Below the pieces are notes generated by a model. That model ran no database searches. It was not told where the DNA came from and worked only from the letters and a program-made list of their open reading frames with translations. From the NCBI RefSeq assembly GCF_904846705.1, contig NZ_CAJHBS010000011.1, forward strand, positions 40,904-104,903: a DNA stretch of 64,000 nucleotides. The letters are read 5' to 3'. Source of the DNA: Psychrobacter sp. Pi2-52 (GTDB taxonomy: Bacteria > Pseudomonadota > Gammaproteobacteria > Pseudomonadales > Moraxellaceae). How positions within the stretch are numbered: position 1 is the first letter of the stretch; every line of letters starts with the position of its first letter. Shown in pieces: positions 10,414 to 19,794 of this stretch. The position numbers and the translations under genes were made by a program.

Positions 10414-10977
10414 TTAAACTTTGTCTTCTTTGATTGCATAGATACCTGGCAGGTGACGCAAGTAACCATGGAAATCCATACCACAACCGTAAACATAGCG
10501 ATCTGCAACATCAATACCCACAAAATCTACGTCGAAATCTGCAACTTTGCGATCATGTTGCTTGTTAAGCAAGACACAAGACTCAAGTGATAGAGGCTTT
10601 TCTTTGCTTAATTCTTCAACAACTGCTTTTAGGGTAATACCTTCGTCAAAGATGTCGTCGATTAACAATACGTGCTCACCTTCGATACTAACATCAGGCT
10701 TGAATTTCCAATCAAGCTCATTAGTACCTTCGTTATCACGATAACGAGTCGCATGGATATAATGCATGCGATGGTAGAACGTAAGATGTGTCAGTAGTTG
10801 ACCAGCTGGGATCAAGCCGCCGTTCATCACGACCATAACAATTGGGTTTAGACCAGCATAATGTAGATTGAGCTGAGCGGCCAAACGCTCATAAGCAGCA
10901 GCTACTTCGATACTGCTGATAAGGCACTCTGAGTTACGTAGGGTTTTTTCAATTTCTTGGTTACTGATTTGGGTCAT
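10414..10977 (-). CDS. hpt: Hypoxanthine/guanine phosphoribosyltransferase
   Basis: A cytoplasmic purine-salvage enzyme that uses PRPP to convert hypoxanthine or guanine to IMP or GMP. The 187-aa protein has the type I PRTase fold signatures: VMVVMNGGLIPAGQLL near residue 47, and the PRPP-binding loop HVLLIDDIFDEGITLKAVV near residue 103, with two acidic residues after the hydrophobic strand. Length fits the family. It is convergent with recD and separated from it by a shared terminator. Whether it prefers hypoxanthine or guanine cannot be read from the sequence. Confidence 0.9.
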   Translation of the reverse strand: MTQISNQEIEKTLRNSECLISSIEVAAAYERLAAQLNLHYAGLNPIVMVVMNGGLIPAGQLLTHLTFYHRMHYIHATRYRDNEGTNELDWKFKPDVSIEGEHVLLIDDIFDEGITLKAVVEELSKEKPLSLESCVLLNKQHDRKVADFDVDFVGIDVADRYVYGCGMDFHGYLRHLPGIYAIKEDKV

Positions 10978-11079
10978 CGGGTGCGCCTTTGGTAAAAAGT
11001 GCCGCTTATTTTAGCAAATTTTAGTGAATTTGCCCAACGTCATATGATTTTTGGAACAAAATTAATCCAAATTTTGGGG

Positions 11080-11748
11080 TTATTCTGGCTTTTCTATAAT
11101 AAATGGACGGTAATAATTGGCCAATCTATTCAATGAGTCATTTGGTAGGTCAGGTAATAGCTTATTAAGTGCCATACTCATGCCTTTATCAATTGCCGAT
11201 TTGGCAACTGGAACTGACTTACGTTTGATCATGCCTAGCTTTAATGTCTCGGCATAACGACTGATAAAGTGGGTCAATGTTTCTTCGTTCATGGTTTCAA
11301 GTGCCGTTTTAAATTTGGCTCTATCTACATGTTCAGGCGTGATAGCAGCAAACCCTTCAGTGATGGTATTGGCATCTTTTTCTGACAGTTTAAAGCCGAC
11401 ACGTTTAACACCTTCATTATCAATAAAGGTTGCATGATCCCTTAGAAAATGAAAGCTTGGTAACACGTCTTTGTTATTTTCTTTACCTAGTAAGATATTG
11501 AGTAGAGTATCTGTTGCGCGTTCAATCGTTCCAACAATTTTGCGCATAGAGGCTTGGCGCTCAGGGTTAGGAATAATCTCTACCAAACCAACCAATAAAT
11601 TATCAGTAAGATCGCGCGCTGTCTGATGCGTAAGAGCATCGCGATAAGGGTAGTACTCTACATTCTCATTTGAAGCAACGACTTGTTCGGCCTCACTGAT
11701 TAAAGCTTTTAGTTTATCTGAGGGTACGAATCCAAAATAATGTGCCAT
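11080..11748 (-). CDS. Hypothetical protein, 222 aa, helical
   Basis: I do not recognise a family. The protein is soluble and probably mostly alpha-helical, with no signal peptide or membrane segment. It ends in a basic stretch, LKLGMIKRKSVPVAKSAIDKG, followed by a helix and the tail YYRPFIIEKPE. The ATG is supported by AAAGGAAG seven bases upstream. It stands alone between hpt (same strand, about 100 bases downstream) and the divergent cstA-type gene. Coding potential is convincing from the length, the ribosome site and the amino-acid composition; function unknown. Confidence 0.75.
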   Translation of the reverse strand: MAHYFGFVPSDKLKALISEAEQVVASNENVEYYPYRDALTHQTARDLTDNLLVGLVEIIPNPERQASMRKIVGTIERATDTLLNILLGKENNKDVLPSFHFLRDHATFIDNEGVKRVGFKLSEKDANTITEGFAAITPEHVDRAKFKTALETMNEETLTHFISRYAETLKLGMIKRKSVPVAKSAIDKGMSMALNKLLPDLPNDSLNRLANYYRPFIIEKPE

Positions 11749-12050
11749 TGCACTTCCTTTATTTGTTGTTTTTTATGTCTTACTTGCGTTACATTGATCA
11801 CCAAATCGGTTATTATTTAAACAAAGTTTCAGTCTCAGGCTCATCACACCAAATGTTGATTAGTGACATGCCCTAGTTATAAGATAAATGACTTTGTTGA
11901 TTGGTAATAATTTTGCAAATTGCTAGAATTTACCTAAACGATAGATGAGCTGAGTCACTCATCGCACACTAATTTAGCATATTTTTCATATTTTAATTCA
12001 AAAAGCTTGAACTTATAAGGCTATTGACTACTTGTCTAGGGAGAGATGAG
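11749..12050. other. Divergent intergenic region upstream of the CstA-type gene
   Basis: About 300 AT-rich bases between the unknown 222-aa gene (minus) and the CstA-type gene (plus). It must hold both promoters. I see no convincing operator palindrome, riboswitch or small ORF. A GGGAGAG ribosome site just before 12051 belongs to the transporter gene. Confidence 0.5.
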
Positions 12051-13733
12051 ATGAATAGTGCTATTGTACTACTATTCGCCGTTGCCGCTATGCTCTGCGG
12101 CTACGTGTTTTATTCAAAATTTATCGCCACCAAAATTTTAGCATTGGACAACAGCCGTCCTACACCCGCACATACGATGAAAGATGGGATCGATTATGTT
12201 CCCACCAATAAGTATGTATTGTGGGGGCATCACTTCACGTCAGTGGCAGGGGCTGCACCAATTATCGGTCCTGCAATTGCAGTTATTTGGGGCTGGGTGC
12301 CTGCCATTATTTGGGTAGTGGTAGGTACTATCTTTATGGCTGGTGTACATGATATGTCTGCTATTTGGGCAAGTATGCGTAATAGAGGTCAGTCGATTGG
12401 CTCTATCGCTGGTACTGTCATGGGCACACGTGTTCGCAGCTTGATGATGGTTGTTATCTTCTTATTACTATTGATGGTCAATGCTGTATTTGGCGTAGCT
12501 ATCGCCAATATGATGATCAAGACGCCATCTGCGGTATTGCCAGTTTGGGGTGCCTTAGTGGTTGCCTTTATCATCGGGCAGTGTATCTATCGCTACAATA
12601 TGAATTTGGTCTGGGTGTCCATTATCGGGGTAACTGCCTTGTACGGGCTTATCTATCTCGGCCCTATGTTCCCGATTGTGCTACCTGAAACCGTCATGGG
12701 TTTGCCTGATAACGCAGTATGGATCTTGATCTTGTTTGCCTATGCGGCGATTGCGTCGTTGTTGCCCGTATGGATGCTGCTTCAACCGCGTGATTATATT
12801 AATGGCTTACAGTTATTTGTCGGTTTGATTCTACTATATGCTGCTATTTTCATTGGCACGCCTAATATTGTCGCGCCAGCAGTTAACACTGCATTACCAG
12901 CGGATACACCGTCACTTCTACCATTGTTGTTTGTGACAATTGCTTGTGGTGCTATATCAGGTTTCCATGGTTTAGTCGCCACAGGGACTACTTCTAAGCA
13001 GATTGATAAAGAAGAAGACGTTCGTTTCGTTGGTTACTTCGGTGCATTGGGTGAGGGTATGCTAGCGCTTGGAGCAATCCTTGCAGCAACCGCAGGTTTT
13101 GCGACTCTTGGTGATTGGCAAGCAGTCTACCAAAAGTTCGGTGATGGCTCTATCGGTGCGTTCATCGATGGCGGTGCGACCATATTGAATGCCGGCGTTG
13201 GCATCGACATGGTGCTATCACAGACCATGCTCACGGTAATGGCTGCATTGTTTGCTGGTACGACGATGGATACTGGCGTACGTTTACAACGTTATATCTT
13301 CCAAGAATTTGGTGAATTTTATAATTTGCCCGTACTGAATAAGAGTGTCGTTGCCACGTTACTTGCTGTCGGAAGCTGTTTGTTATTAGCGTTCGGTGCT
13401 GGTGGTATCGATGGCGCGGGCGGTATGATTATTTGGCCGCTATTTGGTACAACCAACCAGTTAATGGCTGCTTTAACCTTGATGATCGTTACCATTATCT
13501 TGTTACGTAAGGGCAAGCCAGTTTGGTACACCTTAGCACCATTGTCGTTCTTGTTGGTTATGACTGTCTTTGCACTATTGATTCAGCTCAAAACCTTCTT
13601 TACTGATGGTAATTGGCTACTTATTATTATGGATATTATTATCTTAATCGCGACCATTTTAGTGACGTTTGAGAGTTTGTCTGTACTACGAAAAGAGTGG
13701 TCACTACATAAAGGTAAAAGCGGTGAGGTTTAA
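12051..13733 (+). CDS. CstA-family carbon-starvation transporter (short form)
   Basis: An inner-membrane carrier of the CstA/BtsT family; known members take up peptides or pyruvate. I use the ATG at 12051, preceded by GGGAGAG, rather than the upstream TTG at 12024; this gives 560 aa. The N-terminal hallmark YVPTNKYVLWGHHFTSVAGAAPIIGPAIAVIWGW is present at about residues 45-80 (seen in parts as YVPTNKYVLWGHHF and AGAAPIIGPAIAV). The protein has many hydrophobic segments (roughly 14 or more) and the loop FHGLVATGTTSKQIDKEEDVR. It is shorter than E. coli CstA (701 aa), lacking part of the C-terminal region. It is followed by a terminator and then by the Cys-Cys-ending small gene and an ArsA-type ATPase, an association discussed in the findings. 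The substrate cannot be deduced. Confidence 0.88.
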   Translation: MNSAIVLLFAVAAMLCGYVFYSKFIATKILALDNSRPTPAHTMKDGIDYVPTNKYVLWGHHFTSVAGAAPIIGPAIAVIWGWVPAIIWVVVGTIFMAGVHDMSAIWASMRNRGQSIGSIAGTVMGTRVRSLMMVVIFLLLLMVNAVFGVAIANMMIKTPSAVLPVWGALVVAFIIGQCIYRYNMNLVWVSIIGVTALYGLIYLGPMFPIVLPETVMGLPDNAVWILILFAYAAIASLLPVWMLLQPRDYINGLQLFVGLILLYAAIFIGTPNIVAPAVNTALPADTPSLLPLLFVTIACGAISGFHGLVATGTTSKQIDKEEDVRFVGYFGALGEGMLALGAILAATAGFATLGDWQAVYQKFGDGSIGAFIDGGATILNAGVGIDMVLSQTMLTVMAALFAGTTMDTGVRLQRYIFQEFGEFYNLPVLNKSVVATLLAVGSCLLLAFGAGGIDGAGGMIIWPLFGTTNQLMAALTLMIVTIILLRKGKPVWYTLAPLSFLLVMTVFALLIQLKTFFTDGNWLLIIMDIIILIATILVTFESLSVLRKEWSLHKGKSGEV

Positions 13734-13763
13734 ACATTAAACCATATTGAGTGTCTGTTTAAT

Positions 13764-13796
13764 AAAAAACGCTAGCAGCAATTGCTGGCGTTTTTT
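13764..13796 (+). terminator. Intrinsic terminator after the CstA-type gene
   Basis: AAAAAACGCTAGCA, loop GCAAT, then TGCTGGCGTTTTTT form a stem with one G-T pair and a U-tract in the plus direction (A-rich on the other side). It separates the transporter from the next two genes, which therefore probably need partial read-through or their own promoter. Confidence 0.75.
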
Positions 13797-13848
13797 GTAT
13801 CATATAGGCATGATAGGTCATAATAATTAAGTAAAATACGAGTACATT

Positions 13849-14160
13849 ATGGAAAATAAAAACACATCGAATGATATAGAAAACGTTCAACCATTAGAGG
13901 ATACTCAACCATGGTGGCAACGGTTTAAGAGTGGATTAAATGAGTTTTATCATGCGCCTTATCGTCAGACGATGGCACGCGCCGCACGTGATGAAGAAGA
14001 TTTTTTTATGTTGCTCATGTTTGCTGAGAGCTTGGGGATTGATAATCCCGCCAGCTTTTATACATTAGAGCTACAGCCATTATTTTTAGAGAACTTTCAT
14101 GAGTGGCATACACGTATGGGAATGGATAGATGTCCATTTGACCACGTTGGGTGCTGCTAA
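13849..14160 (+). CDS. Small CC-star protein (C-terminal Cys-Cys), 103 aa
   Basis: A small soluble protein with the core PWWQRFKSGLNEFYHAPYRQ (residues 21-40), an acidic helix EEDFFMLLMFAESLG, and the tail CPFDHVGCC, so that Cys102 and Cys103 are the last two residues (Cys95 nearby). This matches what I remember as the 'cory-CC-star' family, named for the terminal Cys-Cys-stop and found next to ArsA-type ATPases. The name is from memory; the terminal cysteines and the ArsA gene directly downstream are seen directly. A thiol- or metal-related role is only a guess. It lies between the CstA-type transporter and the ATPase, all on the same strand. Confidence 0.75.
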   Translation: MENKNTSNDIENVQPLEDTQPWWQRFKSGLNEFYHAPYRQTMARAARDEEDFFMLLMFAESLGIDNPASFYTLELQPLFLENFHEWHTRMGMDRCPFDHVGCC

Positions 14161-14233
14161 CAGTAGTGGATTGACTATATAAAAAAGTAGCTAAGCATTT
14201 ATTAGATAATGAGACAAAATACGAGATAACAAT

Positions 14234-15262
14234 ATGGCATTACACCCTTTACATGGATTGGTAGAGCAGTTAGAGACACAACCGATTATATTTATCGGCG
14301 GCAAAGGTGGTGTAGGGAAGACCACCACAGCAGCAGCTCTAGCCAGCTACTATGCAAGCCAACAGCAAAAAACCTTAATTGTCTCAACCGATCCAGCGCA
14401 TAGTTTGGGCGATGTATTGAATGTACGACTCAATAATGAGAAAACGGTGATATCACCTTATCTAGATGCGATTGAGTTAAATCCTGACGTGATTGTCGAT
14501 GAACATTTTGCTCAAGTTGAACGTACGATTAAAGCTTATGCCAACCCAGATATGATGCCAAAAATTCGTGAGCATCTGAGGCTATCTAAGTCGGCACCTG
14601 GCGCTCAAGAAGCTGCGATGCTCGAATCCATGTGTCACCATTTAGTCGAAGCGGCAGATGATGGGTATGAACACATCATCTTTGATACCGCACCGACAGG
14701 TCATACTTTGCGATTATTGGTGTTACCAGAAATGATGGGAGCATGGACGGATGGGCTGCTTGCACAGCAGCGACGACAGGCCAAACTACGTTCGGTGGCG
14801 ACACACTTGGACAGTCACAATCAGAAAAACAATCAAAAACAGAGCACGCAAAAGAACGATGTGGCCAATCCGTTTGCAGCCAAAAAATCAGATCGCTGGG
14901 AGCAAGCTGTCTCAGTATTAGAAAAGCGCAAGCAATTGTTCCGCCAAGCAGGATTGCTATTACATGACCGTACACAAACAGCGATTGTATTGGTGATGAC
15001 CGCTGACGTCTTACCATTGGCTGAGACCAAGCGCGCTATCGAGCAATTAGAAGATAGTAAGCTCATGCCAGCAGCAATCGTCATCAATCAATTGATATCA
15101 ACCAACCAGTCGGATGAGTTTTGGCGACGCCGTGCTGAGCGTCAGCAGCATCTGCTGCAGGATATCGAACAAAGCTTTACCAAGTACCCGCTGTATCCAA
15201 TCTATCTGCAACAGACAGATGTACGTGGTACTGATGCATTGAGTAAGTTGTTAAGTGCATAA
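14234..15262 (+). CDS. ArsA/Get3-family ATPase, single domain
   Basis: A SIMIBI-class P-loop ATPase of 342 aa. Residues 21-31 are the deviant Walker A IGGKGGVGKTTT, followed by LIVSTDPAHSLGDVL (residues 48-62) and the switch-like IFDTAPTGHTLRLLVLPEMM (about residues 149-168). Only one ATPase domain is present, as in Get3 or bacterial ArsA-like proteins rather than the tandem ArsA of arsenic pumps. No arsB, arsR or arsD is nearby, and I see no CxxC zinc motif of Get3, so arsenite export is unlikely. A polar Gln/Asn/Lys-rich linker lies near residues 195-215. It starts 73 bases after the CC-star gene, suggesting a two-gene unit. Real role unknown. Confidence 0.85.
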   Translation: MALHPLHGLVEQLETQPIIFIGGKGGVGKTTTAAALASYYASQQQKTLIVSTDPAHSLGDVLNVRLNNEKTVISPYLDAIELNPDVIVDEHFAQVERTIKAYANPDMMPKIREHLRLSKSAPGAQEAAMLESMCHHLVEAADDGYEHIIFDTAPTGHTLRLLVLPEMMGAWTDGLLAQQRRQAKLRSVATHLDSHNQKNNQKQSTQKNDVANPFAAKKSDRWEQAVSVLEKRKQLFRQAGLLLHDRTQTAIVLVMTADVLPLAETKRAIEQLEDSKLMPAAIVINQLISTNQSDEFWRRRAERQQHLLQDIEQSFTKYPLYPIYLQQTDVRGTDALSKLLSA

Positions 15263-15287
15263 AGTGTATAGATAGTTCGCTAGTAAT

Positions 15288-16964
15288 TTATGACTCACGC
15301 TTATACGACTGCAGTTTACCTGATAGTGACCATGCCATGTCTGTGCGTAATAACTGAGCTTGTTCGGACTTACCGCTACTAAGCGACGACCATTGCGGTT
15401 TACCTCGAGCTTTTTTGAGCTCACTTGGTAATTTATGAGTTGGCCATACAGTAATTGGATTATTGTCTTCATCTTCATGGTTAATGTCGTTAGTTAGCGA
15501 CGTTCCAAGACTGCTGTTTTCGCCTTTATATAATAACTGAGTGGCATCTGTAGCAGCATGACCACGATGACGTAAGGCCGTAAGCAAGTCTAGTGCTCGT
15601 GTTGCTAATAGCGTCAATGTTGCAGGATCGATATATAAGCGTTTTACCCCAGTAATCCTATCGGCAATACTGCTGGTATTCGATAGCAACCCGCCTGCGA
15701 TACCACCTATTGCGGCGCCCAATCCTAATGTAGTACCTAGGGCTGCTGCATCGATACCTAATCCTAGAAGCGCACCAGCTGCTGCACCAGAAGTGGTGCG
15801 AATGCCGTAGCTCTTGAGAAGTTCAGGGTCAAAAGGGTCTTGTTGATAGGCTTGTAGTTCAAGCGGTGTTGCTGCAACCGCGTTGTCATAAAACTTATAT
15901 AGGTTCAGGAGATTGTGCTGCATCGCACGCTCACTTTGCCTGACCGCTTCTTGCATTTGCTGTAGTACAGGAAGTGGGTCGTCATCTTCATTGATCTCGC
16001 GTACAAAGGCAGCAACATTCAATAAAAAATCAGCGATGATTATATTGGCCTCATCATAGAGCTGCGCCCAGTCTTCCGTTCGACTTTGCATCAGCTGCTC
16101 AAGCATCTCAGAGTGGGTGAGCATGGTGGCTAGGTTTTTCCATAGGCGCATCTCATCCTCAAACTCAAACGCGACCGAATCAAAACGCGTTGAGATATGC
16201 AGATTGCGTCTTGCCAGCATCGTTTTCCAGTCGTCGATATTGGCATTCTGACTGTCGGTAAAATTAAAAACAGGCATCACAGGAATCGCAGCCCAAGACA
16301 AAATCGATAGCTCGTCTTTATATTTACCCAATACAGGCTCACGAGCATCTACCACGTAAATGGCCATATCACTTGTCAGTAGCTGACGAATGACTTTGGC
16401 TTCTTGACTATAATCATAGGGCAAGTCATAACTGTCTGCACCTTGAGCGACATCCGCCGCCAAAAACTGTTGCAAGCGCTCAATACCATCACGGCGACTG
16501 GCGGTATTGTCCTCTAGCCAATCCATAAGCCCTGAAGCATCTTCCAGACCAGGTGTATCGTATAGCGCTACCAGCACCTCACCAGTTCGGCTGTCTGTCA
16601 GCTGTGCTTGCTCGACGTGACGTGTAGTTGCAGCTTCGTTTTTGACTTCACCAAAATATACGTCACGCAGTAATGTGCGCAGTATAGAGGTTTTGCCTGT
16701 ATTGGTATGACCGACGACCGCCAATTTAAGCGGTTCACCAGTGGCAATGGTTTTCTTTGTTACCCTTGCCATTGATGCTGTCATTGCTGATGCTTCGGTT
16801 GATACAGGTTGATTATCCTGAGTAGCTATTGACTGAGCTACTGTGGATTTTGAGGTGTTATCTGAAGGAATACTTGAGACATCAGGGGTTGGCTCATAAG
16901 CCTTGTCCGCAAAGAGACCTGCAGGCTTATTATTCTCATGATTATTTTTATTGTCATTATTCAT
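15288..16964 (-). CDS. DUF3482 GTPase
   Basis: A Era/YihA-like GTPase domain followed by a DUF3482 C-terminal region, 558 aa. G1 is AVVGHTNTGKTSILRTLL near residue 82, and G3 is ALYDTPGLEDASGLMDWL near residue 132. The central region is helical. A glycine-zipper stretch, GAAAGALLGLGIDAAALG onward (about residues 390-430), may insert in or associate with membrane. An acidic, disordered N-terminal 65 residues precedes the GTPase domain. In many proteobacteria DUF3482 genes lie directly after a DUF2868 gene; here the DUF2868 gene is 1.4 kb upstream on the same strand with a desaturase-type gene between. The cellular role of the pair is not established. It is convergent with the ArsA-like gene. 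Confidence 0.85.
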   Translation of the reverse strand: MNNDNKNNHENNKPAGLFADKAYEPTPDVSSIPSDNTSKSTVAQSIATQDNQPVSTEASAMTASMARVTKKTIATGEPLKLAVVGHTNTGKTSILRTLLRDVYFGEVKNEAATTRHVEQAQLTDSRTGEVLVALYDTPGLEDASGLMDWLEDNTASRRDGIERLQQFLAADVAQGADSYDLPYDYSQEAKVIRQLLTSDMAIYVVDAREPVLGKYKDELSILSWAAIPVMPVFNFTDSQNANIDDWKTMLARRNLHISTRFDSVAFEFEDEMRLWKNLATMLTHSEMLEQLMQSRTEDWAQLYDEANIIIADFLLNVAAFVREINEDDDPLPVLQQMQEAVRQSERAMQHNLLNLYKFYDNAVAATPLELQAYQQDPFDPELLKSYGIRTTSGAAAGALLGLGIDAAALGTTLGLGAAIGGIAGGLLSNTSSIADRITGVKRLYIDPATLTLLATRALDLLTALRHRGHAATDATQLLYKGENSSLGTSLTNDINHEDEDNNPITVWPTHKLPSELKKARGKPQWSSLSSGKSEQAQLLRTDMAWSLSGKLQSYKRES

Positions 16965-17203
16965 AGTAACGTCTTATATTTATTGATGGCAAAAACACAT
17001 AGTAGCCATTTATTGTAAAACAAATCTGATTGGGTATCGGTTATGAATGCGTATTGTCATATCATAAATCGTAGTCCACGCATTTATAATCAGGCTCTAG
17101 TCGGTTCAATATACTTTGGATACAAGGAAGACGAGTGAAAGCAATACAAGTAGTAGGCTAAGCGAGACTGACACCGTATCCAATTTATAGAGAATTGACT
17201 ATA

Positions 17204-18175
17204 TTAGACAGCACTAGGTGGACGCAGCAGTACCTTTAGCTTTTTCTTGAACCCTTTGGCACGAAAAAACCGCTGCCACATACGGTAAAAGACCCCAAAT
17301 ATCAGACTAATAATATTGTCATGACTGGTTTCGCCAACCGCACCATATTTGACTGGGTTATTGACCGTATCTTCTTCTACGTAAGTCCCAAACCAGCGAT
17401 CAAAAATAATGAGAACACCGCCGTAATTTTGGTCAATATATTCGTTATTGGTGCCATGATGGGCGCGGTGATTGGATGGGGTATCAAAGACATACTCAAC
17501 CCATTTGGGAAATTTTCCCACGGTTTCGGTATGGATAAAGAATTGATAAATCAAATCTAACGCATAAAAGAAAAATACCCAGACAGGATGTACGCCCAAC
17601 ATCATCAGCGGGACAAAGAATAGCCACCAACCCGTCACTGAGTACAGCAGGCTTTGACGCATGGCGGTGGACAGATTCATATGGTCATCTGAATGGTGCA
17701 CGACATGCGCTGACCAAAACCAATTCATACGGTGTGACGCACGATGGAACCAGTAATAGCTAAACTCAACCGCAACGAATATAGGGATGGCGGTAAGCCA
17801 TGTCACCTCAATAGTAAATAAGCTATATTGATATAACCATAAGCAGATAGGTATGACGATAAGCGCTTGGACAATCAATTCAAACCCTAGATAAGAGCCG
17901 CCCAAACTAAAATTGGTCATCGCACGGCGCCAACTAAAGCTTTTACTATTGCCGCGTTTGGACTGATACAGCCATTCTGCCAAAAATAACAAGAAAAATG
18001 GACCGCCAGCCAGCGGTAGCAGCCACTCTTGCCAATACGCGGGCAGAATGCTTGCCAGCATTGGCTGCCACGACTCTGGCGCAGCCGTTAAGATACTTTG
18101 GTTTAACGCCTCTCGGTAACCATCCAATAGTTGACCATACTGACCTAGGGTCATAAGGGAATTGTCTGCTGCCAT
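17204..18175 (-). CDS. Sterol desaturase / fatty-acid hydroxylase family membrane protein
   Basis: An integral-membrane di-iron hydroxylase of 323 aa. The three histidine clusters are visible: HRASHR (144-149), HVVHHSDDH (157-165) and NHRAHH (235-240), with hydrophobic segments around them (for example residues 51-70, 95-115, 180-215). The ATG is preceded by AGGAG eight bases upstream. Substrates in this superfamily are lipids (sterols, fatty acids, alkylglycerols, carotenoids); bacteria like this lack sterols, so a lipid-tail or membrane-lipid hydroxylation is more likely. It sits between the DUF3482 and DUF2868 genes on the same strand, with about 220-240 bases of non-coding DNA on each side, so it may be an independent insertion into that pair. 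Confidence 0.87.
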   Translation of the reverse strand: MAADNSLMTLGQYGQLLDGYREALNQSILTAAPESWQPMLASILPAYWQEWLLPLAGGPFFLLFLAEWLYQSKRGNSKSFSWRRAMTNFSLGGSYLGFELIVQALIVIPICLWLYQYSLFTIEVTWLTAIPIFVAVEFSYYWFHRASHRMNWFWSAHVVHHSDDHMNLSTAMRQSLLYSVTGWWLFFVPLMMLGVHPVWVFFFYALDLIYQFFIHTETVGKFPKWVEYVFDTPSNHRAHHGTNNEYIDQNYGGVLIIFDRWFGTYVEEDTVNNPVKYGAVGETSHDNIISLIFGVFYRMWQRFFRAKGFKKKLKVLLRPPSAV

Positions 18176-18393
18176 CTTGGGCTCCTAGCCACTATAAAAC
18201 ATCCTTGTCATCTTGATATAACGTCACAGCTATCAAAATATATCTTAACAACTGTTATATCAATAAGTCTTTAAGCCTATCTGAGATTATAGATCTATAA
18301 TATTTATTTATTGTATATCATGCGAGTCATAATGATAAGTTCATATATGAAAAATAGATTGCAAGTAATAGATTAAAAATTAGTTAGAATGTA

Positions 18394-19794
18394 TTAAGCA
18401 TCTATATCAACCAAGCCAATTTTTCGTGCAGAGAGCGCTGTTTGCCATTGCTGATAGCGAACTGCTTGTTTGTCTAATGGCTCATCATCGGTACGTGCAT
18501 CAGTCAAGCTAGCCGCAGAGTTGGTATCGCTAAGCAGCTGTACAATAAGCCCATCTTTGGCGTGAGTAGCGATTTGATCGATTTTTCGTAGCGTACCGCG
18601 GTCGGGCAGTGCGTTGCTATGAATGCCAAGTAAGACCTGTACAGGATGCGCATCTAAATAGTTTTTAAGCCGTGCCATATCATCACGGTCATCAACGATG
18701 CCAAAATCCTCAATCTCGCTTGATTGTCCAAAATCATGATGGCTGTTGTCTAAACCCGACTGCCACCACTTTTCCTGATCTGCAGGGTACTCAAGCAGGG
18801 CAACCAATTTTTTGCCAACACTGACCGTTGCTTTTGGGGCAATAGGGGCTGGCGCCTCTGTAAAGTCATCAGCATCCACCACGTGCCGCTGCCAGAAGTT
18901 TAGGATTTTTTGATAATAGGGCTGTTTGATATCCAAACGCATTTTTTTGCGGCGGAACATCAATGCACAGAACGCCCATGCTATCGCGCGCGGTACAATG
19001 CCGTACATTAGCAAGCTACCAACCAGTAACCCTGCCCATTGCCTTGCAACAGACAGCGGCATCGCCTCGGTGACAAGCCTGCTCTGTGCGATCGCTGTAC
19101 TGTCTGGCACACCAAATCCTACCATACTCGGTAGCCAGCCTAATACTTGAGTCAAGCTCACCAGTGCCTGATCAGAGAGTAATGTTGACTCCCAGCTAAA
19201 GCTATACTGACGTACAACCAGCAAAAATATAATCGCAAGCAGCATACCGGTCAATGTCGCAAGCCACAACTGATGACTAAATCTGCCCAAATACCAGCGC
19301 ATACCGCTGTGCTGCAACTGGCGTTCATACAGATCGACAGCCGCCTTGGTAACATCGTCCTTACCGCGTATGAGATAACTTGGACTGACAAAGCTCGCAA
19401 ACCAACTGGGCGATTGCTGATCTCGATTGATGAGTGTCATGGCAAGCCAGCCACCAAGCATAATGGTATGAAAACCAAGTAGACAGACCAACACATAAAA
19501 GAAGTTCACAACATTAGACTGCAATAGCGTAAATAACCCCAAAAACCCTGAGATACACCACACCACGCTCATAACGATCATAATGCCTTTTATACGGCCG
19601 TCAATCTTGCCTAGCACACGCGCAAGCGCCCCGTTACTATCTATACGTGATGCCCGTCGATGCAGCTTTTGAATAGGCGTACCGTCCTCGCCCTGTAGCT
19701 TTTCCGTGATTAATAACGGGTCAGTGGCAAAGACGTGCTGATCGGTCTCTAAAGCACGTACCAGCTCGGTCAGTTGATCTTGGGGTGATAGCAT
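18394..19794 (-). CDS. DUF2868 membrane protein
   Basis: DUF2868 family, 466 aa from the ATG at 19794 (MLSPQDQLTELVRALE); an in-frame start 15 codons upstream exists but would add an unusual hydrophobic extension. The N-terminal region RRASRIDSNGALARVLGKID is typical of the family. Four or more hydrophobic segments follow (residues about 70-115, 175-200, 260-285). The C-terminal soluble domain VQVLLGIHSNALPDRGTLRKI resembles a nucleotide-binding-like fold. DUF2868 genes normally pair with DUF3482 GTPases, which this window also has. Divergently transcribed from the SDR gene. Function unknown. Confidence 0.82.
   Translation of the reverse strand: MLSPQDQLTELVRALETDQHVFATDPLLITEKLQGEDGTPIQKLHRRASRIDSNGALARVLGKIDGRIKGIMIVMSVVWCISGFLGLFTLLQSNVVNFFYVLVCLLGFHTIMLGGWLAMTLINRDQQSPSWFASFVSPSYLIRGKDDVTKAAVDLYERQLQHSGMRWYLGRFSHQLWLATLTGMLLAIIFLLVVRQYSFSWESTLLSDQALVSLTQVLGWLPSMVGFGVPDSTAIAQSRLVTEAMPLSVARQWAGLLVGSLLMYGIVPRAIAWAFCALMFRRKKMRLDIKQPYYQKILNFWQRHVVDADDFTEAPAPIAPKATVSVGKKLVALLEYPADQEKWWQSGLDNSHHDFGQSSEIEDFGIVDDRDDMARLKNYLDAHPVQVLLGIHSNALPDRGTLRKIDQIATHAKDGLIVQLLSDTNSAASLTDARTDDEPLDKQAVRYQQWQTALSARKIGLVDIDA

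Noticed and set aside
10366..10590. Plus-strand ORF across the recD/hpt terminator
   Set aside because: It crosses a strong terminator and lies antisense to hpt; a shadow frame.
12024..12050. TTG at 12024 as the CstA start
   Set aside because: The ATG at 12051 has a good GGGAGAG ribosome site and gives the expected N-terminus.
14676..15087. Overlapping antisense ORFs (about 84-113 aa) within the ArsA-like gene
   Set aside because: They lie opposite a well-supported ATPase gene, with no ribosome site or recognisable domain.
14234..15262. Arsenite efflux ATPase
   Set aside because: Only one ATPase domain is present, and no arsB, arsD, arsR or arsC is nearby; the CC-star and CstA neighbours fit a different role.
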